A DNA stretch of 6,479 nt from an uncultured Muribaculaceae bacterium (GTDB lineage Bacteria > Bacteroidota > Bacteroidia > Bacteroidales > Muribaculaceae): the NCBI GenBank assembly GCA_934590135.1, contig CAKTOT010000113.1, positions 1 through 6,479 of the forward strand. The letters run 5' to 3'. Positions within the stretch are counted from its first letter, which is position 1; every line of letters begins with the position of its first letter. Shown here one piece after another: positions 1 through 6,255 of the stretch. Below the pieces are notes generated by a model that saw only the letters and a program-made list of their open reading frames with translations, did not search any database and was not told the DNA's origin. Position numbers and translations under genes: made by a program.

Positions 1-73
1 TGGTACCACCAGGAATCGAACCGGGGACACAAGGATTTTCAGTCCTTTGCTCTACCAACTGAGCTATGGCACC
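1..73 (-). tRNA. tRNA-Phe (anticodon GAA)
   Basis: The minus strand folds into a complete 73-nt cloverleaf without CCA. The acceptor stem GGTGCCA pairs with TGGTACC (one G-U pair), the D arm is GCTC/GAGC, and the anticodon stem AAGGA/TCCTT holds the loop CTGAAAA. The T arm CCCGG/CCTGG has the loop TTCGATT, and the discriminator base is A. The anticodon GAA lies at window bases 38-40, so it reads UUC/UUU as phenylalanine. The 3' end coincides with base 1, so an encoded CCA or any gene beyond it is out of view. It appears to be a single-gene unit with its own promoter just upstream. Confidence 0.98.
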
Positions 74-90
74 ATCCGTGTTTTGCGTTG

Positions 91-122
91 CAAAGGTACG
101 CTGTTTTTTTTAACCGTGCAAA
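91..122 (-). promoter_or_regulatory. Bacteroidetes-type promoter of tRNA-Phe
   Basis: On the minus strand TTTG (bases 119-122) is followed after 20 nt by TACCTTTG (bases 91-98). This is an exact match to the Bacteroidetes primary sigma-factor pattern TTTG-N19-21-TAnnTTTG. The -7 element ends 17 bases before the tRNA 5' end, leaving a leader of roughly 10 nt if transcription starts about 7 nt downstream. Spacing and position both agree with a dedicated tRNA promoter. Confidence 0.85.
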
Positions 123-231
123 TTTTGGACGAAAAAAATGAGAAATATCACTAAAAAAAGATTTTTGATGGCTCTTGAACCGCCTTTCCGGTGTAGGGTG
201 ATACTGCGTTTGGACACGTGATTGAGGCGGG

Positions 232-244
232 TGCTGATGCAGCA
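232..244 (-). other. Small hairpin downstream of the large one
   Basis: The minus strand reads TGCTG-CAT-CAGCA, a perfect 5-bp stem with a 3-nt loop, just past the larger hairpin at 248-284. It may add to transcript 3'-end stability, but it is short enough to occur by chance and has no T-run after it. Confidence 0.3.
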
Positions 245-247
245 ATA

Positions 248-284
248 GAGAAGGGCGCCGATTATATTTCCGGGCGCCCTTCTC
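248..284 (-). terminator. Perfect 12-bp GC-rich hairpin, probable terminator
   Basis: GAGAAGGGCGCC (248-259) and GGCGCCCTTCTC (273-284) are perfectly complementary arms around a 13-nt AT-rich loop. The hairpin starts 21 bases after the stop codon of the secreted-protein gene, which is where a terminator or 3'-end-stabilising structure is expected. No clean T-run follows on the minus strand, so the intrinsic-terminator reading is not textbook. It could act as an RNA 3'-end barrier or work with another factor. Confidence 0.65.
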
Positions 285-305
285 GGTTATGCGTTTGTAT
301 GGATT

Positions 306-2627
306 TTAGCGGATGACGACTTTGACGGTATTGCTGCCTTGTCGACGGATGTAGATGCCGGGAGCAAGGTTGTCGTTGTTGACGCGCACGCCATTGAGGT
401 TGTAGTATTCTATGGGGGCGTTGCTGTCGTTGTCTGCCGTCACATCAGCGATGCCGGCCGATGCCGAGCAGCCGAATATGCTGAGATTGTCAAACATCAC
501 GGCATCACCCTTGGCACTGGTGAGTCGGATGGCGATGTATATGTCTTTGCCGAAATACTTGCCAAGCGAAACGCCATCGTTGAAGCGAGATTCTTTGGAT
601 AGCGAGACGCTGGTTAGACGGTCATACCAGCCGATGTAAAGTGGATCGGAACTGTCGGAGGCTTTGATGTCATAGCTCTCGGCAAAGGAGGCGTTCATTA
701 CGCCTGAAGACCAGACAAAGCAGGCGTCTTCCGATTCGACTTTGACACGAGGCAGGATGCAATAGCGGTCTGCAGCACCGGAGGTCATATATGTTGAGGC
801 ACCGAGGTAGTTTTTGCCCAATAGTCGGTGCTCCTGGTAGAATGCTTGAACGGCCCAGCCGGTTTCGCCGAATTCTTCGATGGCTTCGGGGGCAAGAGTG
901 TTGTCTCCTTCGTTGTGGAATGTGAAGCCTTGCGGAATCTTGCCGTCTTCGAAGTCGTAGAATATGTCCGGATTGCCCAGCGCGTTGACTTCGAGGGCGA
1001 TGATGTTGTTGTCGGGCTTGGTGTCGCCTTCGCATATCAATTCGCATTTGACGGTATGTTTGCCCTTGGCCAGAGATGTGAGGACGCCTTCAAAGGTGAT
1101 TTGTTTAACTTGTTGTGCGGCAAAGGATACATTTTGTGTAGCGGCGAGCGCATCGTCAATGTACAGATTGGCAGTGACGTTTTTGGCTACGATACCCACG
1201 TTGCGAGCGCTGATAGTCACATCTTTATATGACAATGTGGGGATGTATGCACCGGTGGGAGCAACGAATTTTTCGGCACAGATATCAACGCTGTTGGGAT
1301 CATCGATACGTTCGATACTGAAGTCGTCTATGGTTATCCAGTTTTCGTCCGGGTCGGAGAATGCGTAGAATCCGAAGCAAACTGTCTGAGCTTTATCGAA
1401 TTTAATGATATTGATGGATTCCTCGTAAGCTCCGCGTGCAAAGGGATTGTATTCGACCACTTTGTTTGTCATTTTATCGGGGATTTGTTCATTGCCCCAG
1501 TACATTGCAAAGCGTTCGTTGTGGTTGTCATCGCCTGAGTACCAGAAGCGTACTACGTAGTAGCCCGGCTCGACGTTTATGGGTTCGAGTATTATCCAGT
1601 CGTCGGCGGCATGTTCCTTGTCGTAGTTGTAACCGAGGTATCCATATCCGTTGCGAGCGAGATTGATCCAGAATGAGCCTACTTCTACGCCCCAGTCGCC
1701 TGAGTCGTTGTTTAGGTTGAACGATACGATGCCCGAGTTGTCTTCGTCGGGTTCGAAGCCGGTGGAGTAGGGCACCGTAGCGGGAGCGCGATGGCGTACT
1801 TGTATGGTCTTGGTGTTATTGGCCGCTTCGATGTCATCGGGGTGTGATACGGTGGCGGTTATCTCATAGAGTGCTCGAGGTGTAGACAAGTCGAGTGTCC
1901 CATTGAAGATATATTTGTATTCTTCGCCGGCGTTGAGGACCTTGGTGACGGTTTCGGAGAGGACATCCTTGCCATTGATGTTGATGGATACGGCGAAGGA
2001 TGTCACTGCGTCTATGCCTGTGTTTTTGACTTTGACGGATACTTTCTCGTGGTTGGTTAGATTCCAGTCGGTCGTCGGTGTTACGATTTCCGTCAGGCTG
2101 AGGTCTACGATTTTGTCGGCCATTTCGGCACTGACTCCGCTTAGATAGAGGCGAAATCTGTCGGCCTTGGAGTAGCAGTAGAACCCGAGATGGAAAGGAA
2201 CGCCGGCCTTTACGGGCACTAAGACATAGTTGCTGTATCCATCGTTGTGGATGGTGGGATAGTCGGCAAGTTGGTTGGTCATAGCTTCGACGGTTTGGGC
2301 GTTGCCGCTGAATACTTTCATGGCTTCGCCGTAGGAGCTGCCGTTGTAGTGGTAGCGTACCAGTACGTTGCCGTCGGCTGTCGGGGTGATAGCCGGTGAG
2401 ATGAACCAATCGTTGCCATCGTTGCTGCTGCTGTAGTTGTAGTAGCAGCGTTTGCCGGCTTCGTTTTCGGCCGAAAATTTCCAGGTAGAGCCGTCTGCAT
2501 TGATGTCATAGACCTTCCACGCGTTGAAATCGCTTTCGGTCTCGAAGGAGGTTGTAAACAATTGTTGTGCGGCGGCCGGTAGTATGGTAGCCAGCGCGAG
2601 CAGAGTGATTGAATATAATCTCTTCAT
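306..2627 (-). CDS. Secreted multi-domain choice-of-anchor-J protein with T9SS-like C-terminal sorting signal
   Basis: 773 residues, probably exported across both membranes and held at the surface or released; substrate unknown. A signal peptide spans residues 1-20 (cleavage near LPAAA-QQ). Three choice-of-anchor-J / cleaved-adhesin-like beta-sandwich modules follow at about 22-169, 285-441 and 554-719. The repeat is visible in GNDWFISP (71-78), ADDWIILEP (341-349) and RYCILP (621-626), and in the module ends LYLSGVS, ITIDDFSI and VMFDNLSI. CARDB-like Ig-fold linkers lie at about 172-278 and 447-548, each with a K/R-N-x-G strand (KNTGID, RNVGIV). Residues 737-773 (YYNLNGVRV ... APGIYIRR ... 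VKVVIR) resemble a type IX/Por secretion sorting domain. The ATG at 2627 gives an intact signal peptide and lies about 33 bases from a well-placed promoter element. The gene appears to be a single transcription unit closed by the hairpin at 248-284. The fold assignments are by eye; binding or adhesion is an inference from the family. Confidence 0.9.
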   Translation of the reverse strand: MKRLYSITLLALATILPAAAQQLFTTSFETESDFNAWKVYDINADGSTWKFSAENEAGKRCYYNYSSSNDGNDWFISPAITPTADGNVLVRYHYNGSSYGEAMKVFSGNAQTVEAMTNQLADYPTIHNDGYSNYVLVPVKAGVPFHLGFYCYSKADRFRLYLSGVSAEMADKIVDLSLTEIVTPTTDWNLTNHEKVSVKVKNTGIDAVTSFAVSININGKDVLSETVTKVLNAGEEYKYIFNGTLDLSTPRALYEITATVSHPDDIEAANNTKTIQVRHRAPATVPYSTGFEPDEDNSGIVSFNLNNDSGDWGVEVGSFWINLARNGYGYLGYNYDKEHAADDWIILEPINVEPGYYVVRFWYSGDDNHNERFAMYWGNEQIPDKMTNKVVEYNPFARGAYEESINIIKFDKAQTVCFGFYAFSDPDENWITIDDFSIERIDDPNSVDICAEKFVAPTGAYIPTLSYKDVTISARNVGIVAKNVTANLYIDDALAATQNVSFAAQQVKQITFEGVLTSLAKGKHTVKCELICEGDTKPDNNIIALEVNALGNPDIFYDFEDGKIPQGFTFHNEGDNTLAPEAIEEFGETGWAVQAFYQEHRLLGKNYLGASTYMTSGAADRYCILPRVKVESEDACFVWSSGVMNASFAESYDIKASDSSDPLYIGWYDRLTSVSLSKESRFNDGVSLGKYFGKDIYIAIRLTSAKGDAVMFDNLSIFGCSASAGIADVTADNDSNAPIEYYNLNGVRVNNDNLAPGIYIRRQGSNTVKVVIR

Positions 2628-2659
2628 CTGATTAATTTTAAGGGGTTATTGTACTTTCG

Positions 2660-2690
2660 CAAATTTACGAATAATCGGCGTAGTTGCAAT
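2660..2690 (-). promoter_or_regulatory. Bacteroidetes-type promoter of the secreted-protein gene
   Basis: On the minus strand TAAATTTG (2660-2667) matches TAnnTTTG exactly. ATTG (2687-2690), a one-base variant of the TTTG -33 element, precedes it by 19 nt. The predicted start of transcription leaves a 5' leader of about 26 nt before the ATG at 2627. That leader is AT-rich (TTAAAATTAAT) with no Shine-Dalgarno sequence, as is common in this phylum. I see no other TAnnTTTG in the spacer. Confidence 0.75.
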
Positions 2691-2696
2691 AATCGG
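2670..2696. repeat. 9-bp direct repeat AATAATCGG overlapping the promoter
   Basis: AATAATCGG occurs at 2670-2678 and again at 2688-2696, 18 bases apart. The first copy lies between the -7 and -33 elements and the second covers the -33 element. A related inverted copy, GATTATTGC (2792-2800), pairs exactly with GCAATAATC (2686-2694). The arrangement could be a regulator-binding site, but the units are short and chance is a real alternative. Confidence 0.4.
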
Positions 2697-2743
2697 ATGA
2701 AGATAATGTTGGTTTTAACCTTTTTTAAGTAGGATCGTCCCCT

Positions 2744-2774
2744 TTTGTGCGCTTTGTGTGAGTCATTTGTGCGC
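2744..2774. repeat. Short direct repeats TTTGTGCGC
   Basis: TTTGTGCGC occurs at 2744-2752 and 2766-2774, with a partial copy TTTGTGTG at 2753-2760 between them. It sits 20 bases past the stop codon of the CorC-type gene and well upstream of the next promoter. On the minus strand TGCGC and GCGCA could also pair as a 5-bp stem with an 18-nt loop, too weak to call a terminator. No function is evident. Confidence 0.35.
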
Positions 2775-2793
2775 AGAATCGGTTGGATGCTGA

Positions 2794-4065
2794 TTATTGC
2801 TCGTCCGAGGGTATGCGGGTGACGCGTAACAGCTCGATGCGTGCCGCCGATTTGCGCAGTATTTCTATGGACAGGTTGCCCAGAGTGACGGTTTCGCCTT
2901 TTTCGGGAATAGCACCGGTGTTGTGTATTATGTATCCGGCAAGAGTTTGGTAATCATCGTCCTCCGGAATGTCGAGGTGGTACGTGTCGTTGAGCTCGGC
3001 AATTTCGCATCGTCCCGAAAATTCGTAGATACCGCCGCCCAAGTCGCGTGCCGTCGGGGCTGCCTTGTCGTGTTCGTCCTGGATGTCACCGAATATTTCT
3101 TCGACGAGGTCTTCGAGTGTTACCAGTCCGGCGGTTCCGCCGAATTCGTCAACTACGATGGCCATGGAGCGCTTTTCGTTGAGCAGGCGTCGCATCATTT
3201 TGTTGGCTAGAAGTGCTTCGGGTGCATACAGTACCGGCTTGATGTTTTTGTGCCAGTCGCTGGAGGGATCAAAGAGTTCGCTGACATGGATGTATCCTAT
3301 GATGTCATCGATGTCTTCGCGATATACAAGTATTTTGGAGCGTCCGCTGGAGGTGAACAGTTTGGAGAGTTCTTCGTAGGTGATGTCGGATTTGGCCGCG
3401 ACAATTTCGTTGCGCGGAATCATACAATCGCGAAGGTGGGTGTTGGAAAAGTCGAGCGCGTTTTGGAATATCTTGACTTCGGTGCCTACGGCTTCTTTTT
3501 GGTCGTGCAGGCTGTCAATGGTGTCTTCGAGATAGTCGTTGAGGTCCGAGACGGATATCATCTTGATTTCCGTCCGGTCGGATTTGAGCCCGAAAAGTCG
3601 CATGAGTCCGCGAGATAATGCGGTGGCCAGCAGTGCAATAGGGTATAGTATGATGTAAAATAGGAATATCGGTAAGGCAATAAAACGCATCGAGGTATTG
3701 GGGTTGATGCGGAATATTGTCTTTGGCAGGAATTCGCCGGTGATAATGATGACTATTGTCGAGGCGATGGTTTGCAGTAGCAGCATCATTCCATCGTCTA
3801 ATTCCAGGGGCTCTTGCAGAGGTTTGAGCAATGCGGCAGCTCCCATACCATATATGACCAGTACGATGTTGTTGCCTACCAGTATGGATGAGATAAAGAA
3901 CTGTGGATTGGCGTAGAAACGTCGCAGTATTCGGCCTATGATACCACCTTGCTTGACGTCTATTTCGACGCGTACGCGGTCGCTGGTGACGAAGGCCATT
4001 TCGGCGCCTGAGAATAGGCCGCTGAATAGAAGTGATACGAGTGTTACGATTATCCAAATTTCCAT
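2794..4065 (-). CDS. CNNM/CBS/CorC-HlyC-domain membrane protein (probable divalent-cation transporter)
   Basis: 423 residues, a full-length member of the hemolysin-C/CorC/CNNM family. These are inner-membrane proteins tied to Mg2+ (or Co2+) efflux and resistance; the name hemolysin is historical. The CNNM/DUF21 membrane part spans about residues 1-155, with hydrophobic segments near 3-25, 56-80, 93-120 and 126-150, the SGLFSGAEMAF motif (14-25) and GEFLPK (110-115). A CBS pair follows at about 206-265 and 271-328, including DEFGGTAGLVTLEDLVEEI (306-324), the most diagnostic block. The CorC_HlyC domain fills about 342-418. The ATG at 4065 starts directly with the first membrane helix. It lies 106 bases after lptC with no promoter visible in the gap, so co-transcription is likely. 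A GldE-like role is possible, since GldE is a relative in gliding Bacteroidetes, but the sequence alone does not decide this. Transport substrate is inferred. Confidence 0.95.
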   Translation of the reverse strand: MEIWIIVTLVSLLFSGLFSGAEMAFVTSDRVRVEIDVKQGGIIGRILRRFYANPQFFISSILVGNNIVLVIYGMGAAALLKPLQEPLELDDGMMLLLQTIASTIVIIITGEFLPKTIFRINPNTSMRFIALPIFLFYIILYPIALLATALSRGLMRLFGLKSDRTEIKMISVSDLNDYLEDTIDSLHDQKEAVGTEVKIFQNALDFSNTHLRDCMIPRNEIVAAKSDITYEELSKLFTSSGRSKILVYREDIDDIIGYIHVSELFDPSSDWHKNIKPVLYAPEALLANKMMRRLLNEKRSMAIVVDEFGGTAGLVTLEDLVEEIFGDIQDEHDKAAPTARDLGGGIYEFSGRCEIAELNDTYHLDIPEDDDYQTLAGYIIHNTGAIPEKGETVTLGNLSIEILRKSAARIELLRVTRIPSDEQ

Positions 4066-4171
4066 AATGGATGTCTAATGCTGTTTAAGTGAGGAGTGTG
4101 ATGTTGTTTCTTTTGTATGGGGATGCGGGCTTTGCTGTATCGTAATGAGTTGCCTGAGCGAGTTGTAAGGG

Positions 4172-4957
4172 TCAGCGTTTTATCGGGGTGCGAGCGTTTG
4201 TCGCCGGGGTCAAATCCGTTGTCTTGCCGGGTTCGATGCTGCCGAATCCGCCGAAGACGTTGCGGCGTCTGGAAGCGCGTTCGGGTGGCAGGGGCCGTTC
4301 GGGCCGCGGTGTTCCGGCGGGGAGGCTGTCTTGTGCTACGGCGGTCATACCCGGGCCGAAGGGCCGCTGACCTTTGCCACCCTTTTCCGAGCGGTCTACG
4401 GGAATGATTGCTGTGGGTCGGTTGACGTTGTATTGTGTCATTTCCTGATTGGATTCGAATCCGTAGCCTTCGATGATGTGGTTGGTGCGTACGATGTGTA
4501 TAAACGAGTCCGAATATACTTTGCATTGGTTTTGGTCCCAATATAGCTGCTCGGTCAGGAATGTGTCGCGTTGGACGTTGACCATCACGATATTGCCGTC
4601 GAGACGCCATAGGCGGCGTTGGCTGAAGTATGTAGCCGAGTCGCAACGCATGGCTGCTGCCGGCTTCATTTTTAGGTCAAAGTTGACGAGGTTCAAACCT
4701 TTCGGGAACTTCCACATCGGGTCGGGAATGTCGTCATAGATGTTCCATACCGGGGCGGTGATGTGATAGCGGGTGTATCCCGAGTCGGAGATGAGTGTGG
4801 AGACGTTGGTCGTGGCCATAGTGGGCGTCACCAGAGGGTTGGAGACGTTGGCTACATAGCTGTGCTCCTGCTCGTCGGCGCACGAGGCTATGACTGCGGC
4901 CAATATGGCTGCGGCCAGTAATGCGCGCGGCGAATGTCTGAAGCACTGCGAATACAT
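4172..4957 (-). CDS. lptC: LPS export ABC transporter periplasmic protein LptC, with extended tail
   Basis: 261 residues. LptC links the LptB2FG inner-membrane extractor to the periplasmic bridge that carries lipopolysaccharide to the outer membrane. The N-terminus has a hydrophobic stretch (about 11-25) ending in the lipobox VIASC (Cys26), so this copy looks lipid-anchored rather than held by a plain transmembrane helix. The LptC/OstA-type beta-jellyroll spans about 45-185. It shows the family pattern: WKFPKGLNLVNFD (82-94), CDSATYFSQRRLWRLDGNIV (105-124), TEQLYWD (135-141), VYSDSFIHI (147-155) and IIEGYGFESNQ (161-171). Residues 186-261 form a Pro/Arg/Gly-rich, probably disordered tail not typical of the family. 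I chose the ATG at 4957, 20 bases after the upstream stop. A TTG at 4981 overlapping that stop would add eight residues (MTHVTSRT) ahead of the signal. The gene is translationally close to its neighbour and part of the coaX operon. Confidence 0.9.
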   Translation of the reverse strand: MYSQCFRHSPRALLAAAILAAVIASCADEQEHSYVANVSNPLVTPTMATTNVSTLISDSGYTRYHITAPVWNIYDDIPDPMWKFPKGLNLVNFDLKMKPAAAMRCDSATYFSQRRLWRLDGNIVMVNVQRDTFLTEQLYWDQNQCKVYSDSFIHIVRTNHIIEGYGFESNQEMTQYNVNRPTAIIPVDRSEKGGKGQRPFGPGMTAVAQDSLPAGTPRPERPLPPERASRRRNVFGGFGSIEPGKTTDLTPATNARTPIKR

Positions 4958-4977
4958 GGTCCGGGACGTGACGTGCG

Positions 4978-6255
4978 TCAATAAATTTTGCTCTTACGGA
5001 ACCACATCTCGTTGAAGTTGAGTCCGAGAGTGATGTTGAAGTAGTTTTCCTTGATGAGCGGGTCGGGGTTGGCGGCGCGGTGCTTCCATTCGAAGCCGAT
5101 GTTCACCGTGGTCTTGTGCCCGGGTACGGGCAGCCCGAAGCCGAGGGTGACGCCGTATTCGCGTATATTGTTGTCGCGCACCATAATGTAGTCGTGGGTG
5201 TAGTATCCGCCCAGGCGATAGTGTATACGTTGGCCGTAGTTGCCGCGGACGTTGGGCGTGTATTCAAGACCGGCACCTACACGCCAGCGGTCGGCAAAAT
5301 TGGTCTGCTCAAAGCTCTCGATGGCGGCATACTTGGCCTTGCTCCATGGCTGATAGGTGAAGTCGGCGGCTACGGTCAACTTGTCGTTGTGTGTCCACGA
5401 AATACCGGCGCCCCATTTCTCGGGCAGCGAGTACAGTCCGTTGAGCTTGGAGTATCCGACGGTGTCAGGCGTGACGTTTTCATCTGATGTATAGTAATAT
5501 ACGCCGTAGGTATCGCCGTGCAAGTCTTTGCCCGGGGCGTATACGAGACCCAGTGAGAGACGATCGCGTCTGGTTACGTAGAAGTGATATTGTACGCCGA
5601 ATTCGGCATACCAGTCGCGTACCTTGAGTGTGCGCTCGAACAGGGATGTTGAGGCTGACGAGGTCACGGCATAGGTGTCGTTGATGGTCGAGCCGAAGAG
5701 GTAGGCGATGTTGGCGCCTATGCCGAAGCCGCGGAAGGGGCGTCCGGCAATGCCTAAGTATAGCTGATTGATGCTGCCCGAGCCTTGACGGCTGACGCTG
5801 CCGTTGTCTATGGCGTTGCCGAAGCTATAGCCTACACTGCCATAGGGGAGCAGACCCACGCTTGCGCCCATATATCGGCCTATGGGTACTTGCAGGGTGA
5901 TGTAGTCAAGGCCGCCGCCAAAGTCGTGATGGCTCTTGTCGCCTTCCTGTTGCCATTGTGATACGGCGGTGACGCCCATATCAAAGAGGAAGGTGAGGGT
6001 GTCTATGGCTGCATAAGATGCCGGATTCATGACGTTGGTTTGGCGTCCCGAACTGGCGGCATAACCTACACCGCCCATAGATTTTTGGGCCGCGGTGGCG
6101 TTGTCGCCCAGGATGCCGTAGCCGTAGCGCGAGTAGGGCGTGATTACGGTGTTTTGGGCTGTGGCGGTTGTTGTGCCGGTTATGGCTAATGCCAGTGCCA
6201 GGGTCGTATAAGCGGCCTTGGCGTACCTTTGTAGGATGGTTGCGAATATTTTCAT
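4978..6255 (-). CDS. FadL-like outer-membrane beta-barrel protein
   Basis: 425 residues. A signal peptide spans residues 1-33 (hydrophobic TLALALAITG, then TTTATA-Q). The mature N-terminus (SRYGYGILGDNATAAQKSMG ... NVMNPASYAAIDTLTFLFDMG) has the Gly-rich entry and NPA motif of the OmpP1/FadL/TodX superfamily. The rest alternates amphipathic strands typical of a barrel, for example GASVGLLPYGSVGYSFG (130-146) and RLSLGLVYAPG (232-242). The chain ends in a strand NYFNITLGLNFNEMWF and a C-terminal Tyr, as expected for outer-membrane insertion. It probably admits a hydrophobic or small solute, but the substrate is unknown. The start at 6255 is fixed by the signal peptide and by its ATGA overlap with the coaX stop. 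In-frame sequence further upstream is only the coaX region read in another frame. The next gene, lptC, follows after 20 bases. Confidence 0.85.
   Translation of the reverse strand: MKIFATILQRYAKAAYTTLALALAITGTTTATAQNTVITPYSRYGYGILGDNATAAQKSMGGVGYAASSGRQTNVMNPASYAAIDTLTFLFDMGVTAVSQWQQEGDKSHHDFGGGLDYITLQVPIGRYMGASVGLLPYGSVGYSFGNAIDNGSVSRQGSGSINQLYLGIAGRPFRGFGIGANIAYLFGSTINDTYAVTSSASTSLFERTLKVRDWYAEFGVQYHFYVTRRDRLSLGLVYAPGKDLHGDTYGVYYYTSDENVTPDTVGYSKLNGLYSLPEKWGAGISWTHNDKLTVAADFTYQPWSKAKYAAIESFEQTNFADRWRVGAGLEYTPNVRGNYGQRIHYRLGGYYTHDYIMVRDNNIREYGVTLGFGLPVPGHKTTVNIGFEWKHRAANPDPLIKENYFNITLGLNFNEMWFRKSKIY

Noticed and set aside
39..245. Minus-strand 68-codon open frame
   Set aside because: It runs through the tRNA-Phe promoter and into the tRNA gene, has low-complexity composition and resembles no protein family.
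197..316. Plus-strand open stretch with a protein-like Ala/Gly/Glu-rich beginning (GDTAFGHVIEAGAD)
   Set aside because: It is only about 39 codons, follows a stop directly, and has no promoter or clear start. It also overlaps the hairpin at 248-284 and the 3' end of the secreted-protein gene on the other strand.
828..1368. Two 134-codon plus-strand frames inside the secreted-protein gene
   Set aside because: They are antisense shadows with no recognisable domain, while the opposite strand encodes a continuous domain-rich protein.
2438..2451. Multiple short GTTG/GCTG/GTAG runs near 2420-2450 that look repeat-like
   Set aside because: They are explained by coding for the YYNYSSS segment (serine and tyrosine codons) of the secreted protein rather than an independent repeat.
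2711..2727. GGTTTTAACC followed by a T-run, looking like a plus-strand terminator
   Set aside because: The palindrome would leave only a 2-nt loop on a 4-bp stem, which does not form a stable hairpin, and no plus-strand gene ends nearby.
4050..4646. Minus-strand 198-codon frame overlapping lptC and the gap before the CorC-type gene
   Set aside because: It is rich in Arg, Pro, Thr and His, typical of an out-of-frame reading, while the lptC frame carries clear family motifs across the same bases.
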